A DNA stretch of 6,711 nucleotides from Zoogloeaceae bacterium (GCA_031273145.1 JAISSL010000273.1:1-6711), one strand, 5' to 3'. Counted from the first letter of the stretch, positions 1 through 5,887 are shown. The notes: generated by a model from the sequence alone, not told the origin. Translations and numbers: made by a program.

Positions 1-769
1 CGGGCACCTTGCGGCGATAACCAGCATACAGACCCGCCAGCACAAGGACGTACAACTCAAGATAGTAGTCCGTCGTATTACGTTCAAAAATTGCGGCAAG
101 CGCCAGCATAGTAGCAAGGGTGCCTGCCGTAAGCGCCAGCAGTCTTGGCACCCAGCGCCCCTGCATCCATTCCCACCCTCGCGCCGCAAGCACTTCCCAG
201 AGCGCCAGTACGCCGCAATCGAACAGCACCACGATGGCCGTGGCATCAAAATCCCATGCGTAATCGAATATCTGAACATAAAAACCGAAAGCCACATGCA
301 GGATGATAAGCCACAGCACCCACAAGGCCGGCAGACGCGCCAGCAGCGCCCAGGGCAGAATCAGCACCGCCCAGGTCACGAACAATTCATAGGTATCCGC
401 CCCGGTCTGGTAGGTTTGCCCGAATAACGCGAGCAACGCGCCCACCGCCAGACTTGCGGCCAGCAGAGCCGCGTTGCCGTAGCGAAAGCTCGCGCCCCAC
501 GCATAGGCCGCCAGAGAGGCGACAATCACCAGCTCGACCAGCGCGAATTTGCCAAAACGTCCAAACCCCGACCAGTTCGCCGCCACGAAAAAAATCAGTC
601 CCGCCAATAGCGCCGAAACACCCAGCCACAACAGCAGCCGATCCACCCACAACCGCCATTCCTGGGGCGTAGGCGGAATCCCCGCCAGCCGCAAGGCTAG
701 TGGCACCTGCTCTGCGCTTAAAACGTTCTGTTCCCGCCAGCGCGCAATCCATTTTTGTCGTTCAACCAT
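1..769 (-). CDS. DUF2157 family integral membrane protein, 3' end cut off by window edge
   Basis: The minus-strand frame from ATG at 769-767 stays open for 256 codons to the window edge. The start is preceded by AAGGAAG with a 7-nt spacer. The N-terminus (about residues 1-42) is soluble and rich in charged residues and Trp. Hydrophobic segments follow at roughly 43-64, 74-93, 98-117, 131-148, 150-167, 177-196, 208-228 and 237-251, so it is a polytopic inner-membrane protein. The stretches LIFFVAANW (about 58-66) and FGQTYQTGADTYELF (about 116-130) are typical of the DUF2157 family, whose biochemical function is not established. In Proteobacteria such genes often precede a GDYXXLXY/DUF4401 membrane protein; that partner would lie left of this window and cannot be seen. 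The gene shares the operon's strand but lies about 300 bp beyond galE with the repeat between them, so it is probably a separate unit. Family assignment is fairly sure; role unknown. Confidence 0.85.
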   Translation of the reverse strand, partial: MVERQKWIARWREQNVLSAEQVPLALRLAGIPPTPQEWRLWVDRLLLWLGVSALLAGLIFFVAANWSGFGRFGKFALVELVIVASLAAYAWGASFRYGNAALLAASLAVGALLALFGQTYQTGADTYELFVTWAVLILPWALLARLPALWVLWLIILHVAFGFYVQIFDYAWDFDATAIVVLFDCGVLALWEVLAARGWEWMQGRWVPRLLALTAGTLATMLALAAIFERNTTDYYLELYVLVLAGLYAGYRRKVP

Positions 770-850
770 TGGGAGGCTTCCTTCTTGCAACAAGTTTTCT
801 TGAGAGCGAATGATACATGACTCACTAACATAACTCCCTACCGCTCTGGC
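770..850. other. Leader region of the DUF2157 gene
   Basis: This spacer lies between the DUF2157 start codon and the repeat element. On the minus strand it carries the AAGGAAG ribosome binding site (about 777-783). It also holds a TATCAT hexamer (about 808-813) that could be a -10 box, but I see no convincing -35 at the right distance. Nothing else is recognisable apart from the arm of the hairpin described at 841-858. Confidence 0.35.
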
Positions 851-874
851 TAGAGCGGTTTCGATTCAGTCGAA
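841..874. repeat. Two adjacent small hairpins at the outer end of the left repeat element
   Basis: CCGCTCT (841-847) pairs with AGAGCGG (852-858) around a 4-nt loop. Immediately next to it, TTCGA (860-864) pairs with TCGAA (870-874) around TTCAG. Neither strand has a run of T directly after the stems, so this is not a canonical intrinsic terminator. The right-hand repeat copy retains CCGCTCTA but lacks the pairing arm, so the first hairpin is specific to this copy or to its insertion junction. Confidence 0.6.
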
Positions 875-1156
875 TACACTTTTTCGCTTCTCCCCTTGCC
901 ATCTACTTTTGGCGGGACGCAGGTTGCGTCCCCTACGAGTTGTTCAATGCGCGGCACCTCATTCAATGCGCGTCCACTGAATTTGTCTGTAGGGGCGGCA
1001 ACCTGCCGCCCGCAAGACCCCGCAAGCGGGAGAGAGCGGGACGCAGGTTGCGTCCCCTACAAGTTGTTCAATGCGCGTCCACTGAATTTGTCCGTAGGGG
1101 CGGCGGATGCCGTCTGCAAGACCTGCCGCCCGCAAGACCTGCCGCCCGTGTCATGC
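851..1156 (-). repeat. Composite palindrome-rich dispersed repeat, left copy (internally duplicated)
   Basis: Read on the minus strand, this element starts GCATGACACGGGCGGCAGG and ends near AATCGAAACCGCTCTA. It matches a second copy at 5928-6098 in opposite orientation. It contains two exact copies of a 24-nt block (913-936 and 1037-1060) built on the palindrome GGGACGCA-GGT-TGCGTCCC, and a related palindrome GGCGGCA-ACC-TGCCGCC (994-1010). The unit from about 913 to 1019 is repeated at about 1037 to 1131, a period near 124 nt, with an extra 19 nt in the first unit. It encodes no protein of its own, but its inner end forms the last 28 codons of galE. GTAGGGGCGG-type palindromic repeats of this general style are widespread in bacterial intergenic DNA. 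No terminal inverted repeats or transposase are visible, so I would call it REP/MITE-like only loosely. Confidence 0.8.
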
Positions 1157-2141
1157 TCTGGAATTTCCAGGCGCTTGAACACATTTCCAAAAGGCCGCGT
1201 TTTGCCTGCCAGCCCAATTCTCGCAAGGCTTTTTCGGGATTGGCGTAGCAGGCCGCCACGTCGCCCGTGCGACGGGGCACAATCCGGTAAGGCACGGGTG
1301 AGCCGCTGGCTTCTGCAAAGGCTGCCACCATCTCCAGCACGCTGTAGCCCTGCCCCGTGCCAAGGTTGATTGCGTGCCAGCCGGGATGTTCGGCAAGCCA
1401 GGGCAGCGCCGCCGCATGGCCTTCCGCCAGATCCATGACGTGAATGTAGTCGCGCACTCCGGTTCCGTCCGGCGTTGGATAATCGTTGCCGAATACGGAA
1501 AGTTCCTGCAAGGTTCCCGCCGCAACCCGCGCCATGTAAGGCATCAGGTTGTTGGGAATGCCCACCGGATTTTCCCCAATCAGGCCGCTTTCGTGCGCGC
1601 CTACCGGATTGAAATAGCGAAGGCAGGCAATGCGTAAGCGCAGGTCGGAAACGGAGAGGTCGCGCAGCATTTCCTCGATGTGCAGCTTGGTGCGCCCATA
1701 GGGATTAGTTGCGGAAAGCGGATGCGCTTCATCCAGCGGCAGATACTGCGGTTCGCCATAGACCGTGGCGCTGCCGCTGAAAACCAGTGTGCGTACTCCC
1801 GCATTCTGCATGGCTTCCAGCAGACTTACCGTGCCTTCGACGTTGTTGGCGTAGTATGCGATGGGTTTTTCTACCGATTCGCCGACCGCCTTCAACCCGG
1901 CAAAGTGCAGCACCGCCTCGATGGCGTTCTGCCGCAAGGCATGGGTGAGGGTGTCTGTTGCGCGAACGTCCGCCTCTATGAAAATCGGCGTTTTGCCGGT
2001 AATTTTCTCGATGCGGGACAAAACGTCGGCCTCGCTGTTGCAGAGGTTATCGTAGAGGACGACGCGATGCCCTGCCTCTAGCAACACCACCGCCACATGG
2101 CTACCGATATAGCCCATGCCGCCGGTCAGAAGAATGTTCAT
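1068..2141 (-). CDS. galE: UDP-glucose/UDP-hexosamine 4-epimerase with repeat-derived C-terminus
   Basis: This 357-residue cytosolic NAD-dependent short-chain dehydrogenase interconverts the C4 epimers of UDP-hexoses. The start at 2141 (MNILLTGG) is chosen because the Rossmann motif GGMGYIG (7-13) begins there, as in all GalE proteins, and because AAAGGA lies 7 nt upstream. Ser124 in SGSATVYGE and the YxxxK motif Tyr148/Lys152 match the Ser-Tyr-Lys catalytic set of E. coli GalE. Cys298 (VAACYANPEKA) aligns with E. coli Tyr299; Cys there is known to admit N-acetylated UDP-sugars, so it may also act on UDP-GlcNAc/GalNAc. Homology ends at WKFQS (residues 325-329). The usual last residues (of the type NPQGY) are gone, and residues 330-357, including SCRRHPPPLRT, are read from the dispersed repeat at 851-1156. 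It is the last gene of the operon, 10 nt after the aminotransferase stop, whose TAA overlaps the galE ribosome binding site. Function is probably retained because the lost tail is short. Confidence 0.95.
   Translation of the reverse strand: MNILLTGGMGYIGSHVAVVLLEAGHRVVLYDNLCNSEADVLSRIEKITGKTPIFIEADVRATDTLTHALRQNAIEAVLHFAGLKAVGESVEKPIAYYANNVEGTVSLLEAMQNAGVRTLVFSGSATVYGEPQYLPLDEAHPLSATNPYGRTKLHIEEMLRDLSVSDLRLRIACLRYFNPVGAHESGLIGENPVGIPNNLMPYMARVAAGTLQELSVFGNDYPTPDGTGVRDYIHVMDLAEGHAAALPWLAEHPGWHAINLGTGQGYSVLEMVAAFAEASGSPVPYRIVPRRTGDVAACYANPEKALRELGWQAKRGLLEMCSSAWKFQSMTRAAGLAGGRSCRRHPPPLRTNSVDAH
1116..1147. repeat. Perfect 16-nt tandem direct repeat (two units)
   Basis: GCAAGACCTGCCGCCC occurs at 1116-1131 and again, directly adjoining, at 1132-1147. 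The right-hand copy of the dispersed element has only one such unit. The second unit is therefore a local duplication, and it lies inside the repeat-derived C-terminal codons of galE. Confidence 0.9.
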
Positions 2142-2151
2142 ATAAAATCCT

Positions 2152-3354
2152 TTACAAACACGTCGAAGAACCTGCTCTTTCGAGAACATTGGCGATAACG
2201 CGGCAAGCCTTCTCAATCTCATCCGCCTGCAAAGTTGGATGCACTAAAAACATCAAGGATGTCTCGCCAAGTTGCCTTGCAACGGGCAAACGATTTTCGC
2301 GACGAAAATGGGTATGATCGAAAGCCTTTTCAAGATAAACTTCGGAACAGCTTCCGTAATAACAAGGCACTCCTTCGGCATTGATAGCCTGAATGATTCT
2401 ATCCTGATTCCACCCGTCTGAAAGATTTTCAGGTCGAATATAGGCATAGAATTTGTAGTTGGCATGTACGCAGTCCCTAGAAGGGAAAGAAGGCAAGCGT
2501 ATCACGCCCTTTTCTCCTGCAAAATCGCGCAATGCCTGTTCCAATGCCAAGGCATTGCGTCTTCTTTTTTCCGACCATTCAGCCATACGGCGCAATTGAA
2601 TCCTGCCAATCGCCGCTTGTATTTCCAACATCCGCCAATTTGTGCCAAAACTCTCGTGCAACCAACGAAATCCAGAAGGATGCGATCGTTCATAGACGGC
2701 TTCATAACTTTTGCCATGATCCTTGTAGGCCCACATCGCGCGCCAGAGCGCCTCGTCATGGGTGGTCACCATGCCGCCTTCCCCGCCGGTTGTCATGATT
2801 TTATCCTGACAAAAACTCCACGCGCCCGCGTGACCGATGCTTCCAACACTTTTACCCTTATATTTTGCACCATGCGCCTGTGCACAATCTTCAATGACTT
2901 TCAAGCCATGTTCACCGGCAAGCGATATAATGGAATCCATATCGCAAGGCCATCCTGCGAGATGAACGCAAATAATCGCTTTCGTCTGCGGCGTCAGAAC
3001 TTTGGCAATGCTTTCCGCAGTCAGATTTCCGCTATCAGGGGCGACATCCGCAAAAACTGGTATCGCGCCTGCATTGACCACGCATGAAACCGAGGCGATA
3101 TAGGTGCGCGGCGTTACCACAACTTCATCGCCCGCGCCAATTCCAAATCCTCTCAGGATCAAATCCAATGCCACCGTGCCATTCGCCACCGCCAGCGCAT
3201 AACGAACTCCAACCCAATCGGCAAATTCCATTTCAAATTCACGGCATTCCGTACCTGTCCAGTAGTTTACCTTGTTCGACAAAAGTACACGCTGCGCCGC
3301 ATCGGCTTCTTCTTCGGTGAAGCAAGGCCAAGGAGAAAATGGGGTATTCAGCAT
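2152..3354 (-). CDS. DegT/DnrJ/EryC1/StrS family PLP-dependent sugar aminotransferase
   Basis: This 400-residue, full-length member of the sugar aminotransferase family probably aminates C4 of a nucleotide-linked 4-keto-6-deoxy sugar in the cytosol, using glutamate as donor and PLP as cofactor. Visible marks are NGTVALDLILRGFGIGAGDEVV (about 58-79; cofactor phosphate and fold region), Asp156 in VIEDCAQAHGA (contact to the PLP ring nitrogen), the Schiff-base Lys185 in SFCQDKIMTTGGEGGM, and the substrate-side segment WRMLEIQAAIGRIQL. The start at 3354 has AAGGA 7 nt upstream and overlaps the acetyltransferase stop by 7 nt, which implies translational coupling. The next gene, galE, starts 10 nt after its stop. 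The neighbours (NeuD/PglD-like acetyltransferase and PglC-like transferase) make a PglE-like role likely, giving UDP-4-amino-4,6-dideoxy-HexNAc, but substrate and stereochemistry cannot be read from sequence. A sampled line (2881-2940) is about 42% GC, lower than flanking genes, consistent with acquisition by transfer. Confidence 0.93.
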   Translation of the reverse strand: MLNTPFSPWPCFTEEEADAAQRVLLSNKVNYWTGTECREFEMEFADWVGVRYALAVANGTVALDLILRGFGIGAGDEVVVTPRTYIASVSCVVNAGAIPVFADVAPDSGNLTAESIAKVLTPQTKAIICVHLAGWPCDMDSIISLAGEHGLKVIEDCAQAHGAKYKGKSVGSIGHAGAWSFCQDKIMTTGGEGGMVTTHDEALWRAMWAYKDHGKSYEAVYERSHPSGFRWLHESFGTNWRMLEIQAAIGRIQLRRMAEWSEKRRRNALALEQALRDFAGEKGVIRLPSFPSRDCVHANYKFYAYIRPENLSDGWNQDRIIQAINAEGVPCYYGSCSEVYLEKAFDHTHFRRENRLPVARQLGETSLMFLVHPTLQADEIEKACRVIANVLERAGSSTCL

Positions 3355-4022
3355 TCGGAATCCTTAATCGTCATAATTCTTGCGGGATTGCCGATAACCG
3401 TAGCGCCCGCAGGCACACTTTTTGTCACAACCGCGCCCATTCCTATTGTCGCACCGCATCCGATAACCAGCGGATTGCCGGGTAATCCCTGTTTGATGAC
3501 AGCCCCCGCGCCAACATAGGCATGGTCTTCAATCACGATATTTCCATTACATTGTACCCCCGGCGCGAATGTTACAAAATCGCCGATAATACAGTCATGT
3601 TCAACATAGCTGTATATATTCGCGTGGAAATGTCGCCCAATTGCGATGTTGGAAGTAATCGTCACGAATGGACTTAAAATTGCGCCTTCTCCGAGTTTGA
3701 TTTCGTCCATCATGACCACATTTGCCGCAATTACGGATAATGATTTTACATTATCTTTTCCGCAGCAAAGCGCCAAACGTTCACGAATTCTGCTATTGGC
3801 AATCGCCAGCACTATATGACGCTCATCTGCCGAGGTAGCGAGAAATTCCTCATACGACATGACTTTGTGGCCGTTTATATTTGCAGCTTTCGGGTTATCA
3901 TCCACAAAGACAAGCCGATCCGTTGCAATTCCTCTGCCGGTTATTTGCTGGCGCACAAGGGGCATGACACCACGACCACAACCAGCCGCGCCGTATACGC
4001 CAAAAAGTGGAGAAAAATTCAT
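3348..4022 (-). CDS. PglD/NeuD-family sugar O/N-acetyltransferase (left-handed beta-helix)
   Basis: The protein has 224 residues. The N-terminal Rossmann-like PglD_N domain (about 5-100) begins with the nucleotide-binding loop GVYGAAGCGRG (8-18), includes VFVDDNP (about 38-44), and binds the UDP-sugar. From about residue 105 to the end, hexapeptide-repeat turns (for example IGDFV, IEDHAYVGAGAVIKQG, IGCGATIGMGAVVTKSV) form a trimeric left-handed beta-helix that binds acetyl-CoA at subunit interfaces. His142 in VEHDC sits at the position of the PglD/NeuD catalytic base. The closing VIGNPARI is typical of the family. Its start overlaps the sugar-transferase stop as ATGA (4019-4022), and its end overlaps the aminotransferase start by 7 nt. 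In this setting N-acetylation of a UDP-4-amino sugar is the best guess; O-acetylation cannot be excluded. It is the most AT-rich gene here, with sampled lines at 3541 and 3721 about 40-43% GC. Confidence 0.92.
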   Translation of the reverse strand: MNFSPLFGVYGAAGCGRGVMPLVRQQITGRGIATDRLVFVDDNPKAANINGHKVMSYEEFLATSADERHIVLAIANSRIRERLALCCGKDNVKSLSVIAANVVMMDEIKLGEGAILSPFVTITSNIAIGRHFHANIYSYVEHDCIIGDFVTFAPGVQCNGNIVIEDHAYVGAGAVIKQGLPGNPLVIGCGATIGMGAVVTKSVPAGATVIGNPARIMTIKDSEC

Positions 4023-4621
4023 TTTTGTTCTCCAAGAGAACCTGTAAATTTCGGCATAGGCAGATCATTGCCCGCATTGATTCCTTCTCTGAAAAAAACC
4101 TTTTTCAAAGTCATGAATAAAATCCTGAAATCCAGCCAAAGGGAAGCATGATCTACATACCAAACATCCAGTTTGAATTTTTCATCCCAGGTGATCGCGT
4201 TTCGACCATTGACCTGCGCCCATCCGGTAATGCCGGGGCGCACCTCATGCCGCCGCGCCTGTTCAGGCGTGTAAAGCGGCAGATATTCCACCAGGAGCGG
4301 ACGCGGGCCAACCAGACTCATCTCTCCCTTGAGGACATTCCACAGTTCCGGCAATTCATCAAGACTGGTAGAACGCAAAAAGCGACCCAAAGGTGTCAAC
4401 CGCTCCCGATCCGGCAACATCCTACCCTCGCCATCGTATGCGTCACGCATGGTACGAAATTTGAGCATGCAAAAACTCCTGCCGTGCTGCCCAGGACGCA
4501 CCTGCCGAAAAAAAACAGGACTGCCCAGTTTCACCCGGACAAGAACCGCAACCGCAACAAGCAACGGCAACAGCAGCGCCAACGCAAGCAATGCCATGAT
4601 CCAATCCATCAATCGCTTCAT
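4019..4621 (-). CDS. Initiating sugar transferase (monotopic polyprenyl-phosphate phosphoglycosyl transferase, PglC-like)
   Basis: This 200-residue enzyme moves a phospho-sugar from a UDP-sugar to undecaprenyl phosphate at the cytoplasmic face of the inner membrane, the first membrane step of glycan assembly. It has one N-terminal hydrophobic helix (about 5-30, broken near Pro19, as in the re-entrant helix of this class), then VKLGSPVFFRQVRPG, KFRTM, STSLDELPELWNVLKGEMSLVGPRP with the catalytic Asp88-Glu89 pair, and RPGITGWAQVNGRN. The length is that of minimal PglC-type enzymes, without the large N-terminal domain of WbaP/WcaJ. I start it at MKRLMDW (4621), the canonical beginning of the family; an upstream in-frame start at 4732 would lie inside the DUF1016 gene. 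AGAAGG ends only 3 nt before this ATG, which is tight. ATG at 4609 is an alternative start. It begins 25 nt after the nuclease stop and overlaps the acetyltransferase by ATGA. Its start region is duplicated upstream of the nuclease gene (4600-4626 versus 5713-5739). Confidence 0.94.
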   Translation of the reverse strand: MKRLMDWIMALLALALLLPLLVAVAVLVRVKLGSPVFFRQVRPGQHGRSFCMLKFRTMRDAYDGEGRMLPDRERLTPLGRFLRSTSLDELPELWNVLKGEMSLVGPRPLLVEYLPLYTPEQARRHEVRPGITGWAQVNGRNAITWDEKFKLDVWYVDHASLWLDFRILFMTLKKVFFREGINAGNDLPMPKFTGSLGEQK

Positions 4622-4626
4622 CTGCC
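4600..4626. repeat. Imperfect 27-bp direct repeat, copy 1 (over the sugar-transferase start)
   Basis: On the minus strand this block runs GGCAGATGAAGCGATTGATG and on to TTGGA, covering the ribosome-binding end and first codons of the sugar transferase. It agrees with 5713-5739 at 23 of 27 positions in the same orientation. The reading frame matches too: both copies can encode KRLMDW. The two copies bracket the DUF1016 gene. Confidence 0.75.
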
Positions 4627-4646
4627 TTCTCTCAGAGTCCACAAGA

Positions 4647-5663
4647 TTATTCCCCTGCCATCTGCAAGGTCTGCTCGATTTCACGCCGTAGCTCTTCCCG
4701 ATCCGGCAGATAAAGCTGGTATTTCTGCACAAAAAGCTGGCTGTCCATCTGGTAGGTGGCGTATTCTACCAGCAGTTCATCCTTGTTGCGGCTCAGGATG
4801 ATCCCGATGGGGGGACGGTCTTCAGGGGTGTTTTCTTCCTTGGCAAAGTAGCCCAGATACAGATTCATCTGCCCGATGTCATGGTGCCGCACTTCGCCGA
4901 TTTTCAGATCTATCAGCACAAAACAGCGCAGGATGCGATGGTAGAAAACCAGGTCTACCTTGTAGTGAATGTTGTTTACCGTGATGCGATATTGCCGCCC
5001 CACAAAGGTAAAGCCCTTGCCTAGTTCCAGTAAAAACTGCTGCAAGTGTTGGCATAGCGCGGCTTCAATTTGCGTTTCCGACACCTGCCAGGGTTCCGGG
5101 ATTTTCAGAAACTCAAACACATAAGGCTCGCGCAGTACGTCTTGCGGCTGCGCCATAGCCTGACCCTGCCGAGCCAATTGCAGGATGCCCGCTTTGTCCT
5201 TGCTGGCGGCCAGACGCAGGAACAGGGCGGCGGCCTTCTGGCGTTTCAACTCCGGGACAGACCAGCGTTCGGCGATGGCCTGCTGCTCGTAAAAACTGCG
5301 CTCCAGCGGGTCGTCCAGCTTGAGCAGTTCCACATAATGCGACCAGCTCAATTTGTGAGAAGGCTTCTCACAAATCTGGTAACGCAGGTAAAACAGACGC
5401 ATGTAGTTCAAATTGCTGCGGGAAAATCCCTTGCCGTGGCGCAGGCGCAGGTCGGCAGACAATCGCTCCAGCAAGGCTGCGCCATATACGGCGCGATCTT
5501 TGCCGCCCTGCTCGAACTCGACAATCTGCCGCCCCACCTGCCAATAGGTTTCCAGCAACTGCGTATTGACCGTCTGAAACGCCGCGCTCCTACCTGCTGT
5601 GTAGGCGCGGGAAATCTGCTCCAGCAAATCCTGGTAGGCGGCGCTATGCACAAGTTCGTTCAT
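4647..5663 (-). CDS. DUF1016/YhcG-family PD-(D/E)XK nuclease-domain protein
   Basis: The protein has 338 residues, near the usual family length. The N-terminal DUF1016_N region (about 10-170) shows its familiar pieces: TYWQVGRQIVEFEQGG (39-54), YGAALLERLSADL (60-72), GKGFSRSNLNYMRLFY (77-92), LSWSHYVELLKL (105-116) and FYEQQAIAERWSVPELKRQ (124-142). The C-terminal PD-(D/E)XK nuclease-like domain (about 175-330) includes Glu200, Asp237 in YKVDLVFYHR, Asp252-Leu-Lys254 in LIDLKIGE, and Gln265 in GQMNLYLGY. These are the metal-binding and catalytic residues expected of that fold. E. coli YhcG is the best-known relative; the cellular role of the family is not firmly known. The start at 5663 overlaps the stop of a 20-codon ORF (ATGA), with GGAAAG 6 nt upstream. 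It sits first among the glycan genes, with no obvious functional link to them, and is flanked by 27-bp direct repeats, suggesting a passenger gene. A sampled line is about 67% GC. Confidence 0.93.
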   Translation of the reverse strand: MNELVHSAAYQDLLEQISRAYTAGRSAAFQTVNTQLLETYWQVGRQIVEFEQGGKDRAVYGAALLERLSADLRLRHGKGFSRSNLNYMRLFYLRYQICEKPSHKLSWSHYVELLKLDDPLERSFYEQQAIAERWSVPELKRQKAAALFLRLAASKDKAGILQLARQGQAMAQPQDVLREPYVFEFLKIPEPWQVSETQIEAALCQHLQQFLLELGKGFTFVGRQYRITVNNIHYKVDLVFYHRILRCFVLIDLKIGEVRHHDIGQMNLYLGYFAKEENTPEDRPPIGIILSRNKDELLVEYATYQMDSQLFVQKYQLYLPDREELRREIEQTLQMAGE

Positions 5664-5722
5664 GGCGAGCTTTCCAGAGGCGCTTCTTTCCTAGCTTCCA
5701 CCACGAATTCATTCCAGTCCAT
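5660..5722 (-). CDS. Short 20-codon ORF translationally coupled to the DUF1016 gene
   Basis: ATG at 5722 is preceded by AGGAG (5732-5736) with a 9-nt spacer, a better ribosome binding site than that of the nuclease gene itself. The frame encodes 20 residues starting MDWNEFVVEARKEA and ends in a TGA that overlaps the nuclease ATG, so ribosomes ending here could restart on the nuclease. The frame is closed upstream by a TGA at about 5746. The codons just before and at the start (KRLMDW) match the sugar-transferase N-terminus, so it may be a vestige of that gene's 5' end turned into a leader ORF. I do not recognise the peptide, and the alternative is that it is not meaningfully translated. Confidence 0.4.
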   Translation of the reverse strand: MDWNEFVVEARKEAPLESSP

Positions 5723-5739
5723 CAATCGTTTCTCCTGCC
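5713..5739. repeat. Imperfect 27-bp direct repeat, copy 2 (upstream of the nuclease gene)
   Basis: This block matches 4600-4626 at 23 of 27 positions. The mismatches are single substitutions, including two adjacent ones that turn the AGATG of the sugar-transferase start into AGGAG, a ribosome binding site. Beyond the block, weaker similarity (TTCTC and GAG words with a 3-nt shift) continues toward 5755. Confidence 0.75.
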
Positions 5740-5763
5740 GAGTTCTCCTTCACATTGAGACAT

Positions 5764-5792
5764 TTTATAGCATTTCCTCTCTCGCCTGCAGT
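5764..5792 (-). promoter_or_regulatory. Possible promoter of the minus-strand operon
   Basis: On the minus strand TATAAA (5764-5769) is a good -10 hexamer in an AT-rich patch. Transcription would start near 5757, about 35 nt before the first ORF. The -35 region 16-18 nt upstream (around 5786-5793, CTGCAG/ACTGCA) is poor, so either an activator helps or the promoter is elsewhere. It is the only reasonable candidate between the operon and the antitoxin remnant. Confidence 0.35.
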
Positions 5793-5852
5793 GTGTTCGC
5801 GGGCTTTGGTTACCGGTTTTGAATCCGCCCCGGAAAAACTTTACAAGAACTG

Positions 5853-5880
5853 TTGCCCTAGTACGGGAATCCCGTATGAT
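5853..5880 (+). promoter_or_regulatory. Promoter with embedded palindromic operator of a toxin-antitoxin type
   Basis: TTGCCC (5853-5858), a 16-nt spacer and TATGAT (5875-5880) form a plausible sigma70-type promoter. The perfect palindrome TACGGGA-A-TCCCGTA (5862-5876) fills the spacer and overlaps the -10, so a dimer bound there would block RNA polymerase. The -10 box ends 7 nt before the ATG at 5888. The transcript would therefore start at or next to that ATG and be leaderless. Autoregulated antitoxin promoters often look like this. The gene it served is now only nine codons long. Confidence 0.6.
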
Positions 5881-5887
5881 TCCCATC

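Noticed and set aside
387..752. Minus-strand 121-codon frame inside the DUF2157 gene
   Set aside because: It is out of frame with the hydrophobic DUF2157 reading frame, which starts at 769 with a good ribosome binding site and stays open to the edge. The other frame is a shadow.
1108..1119. ATGCCGTCTGCA resembles the Neisseria DNA uptake sequence
   Set aside because: It departs from the known uptake word after the CTG, occurs only in the repeat context as part of a degenerate palindrome, and is not found in multiple copies elsewhere in the window.
851..1156. Palindromic repeat considered as a CRISPR array
   Set aside because: Units are only two, irregular in spacing and contiguous, with no unique spacers between conserved repeats and no cas genes. 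It is a dispersed intergenic repeat.
896..1369. Plus-strand open frame of 157 codons with an internally repeated peptide
   Set aside because: The repeated peptide simply reflects the tandem DNA units of the dispersed repeat, and the rest is antisense to galE. There is no ribosome binding site or family match.
2464..3087. Plus-strand 207-codon frame
   Set aside because: It is antisense to the aminotransferase, with no start signal and no recognisable domain. The same applies to the plus-strand frame at 4148-4801 over the sugar transferase.
5070..5822. Long plus-strand open frame (250 codons)
   Set aside because: It lies antisense to the clearly recognisable DUF1016 gene and has no family features. 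Long antisense frames are expected in GC-rich genes.
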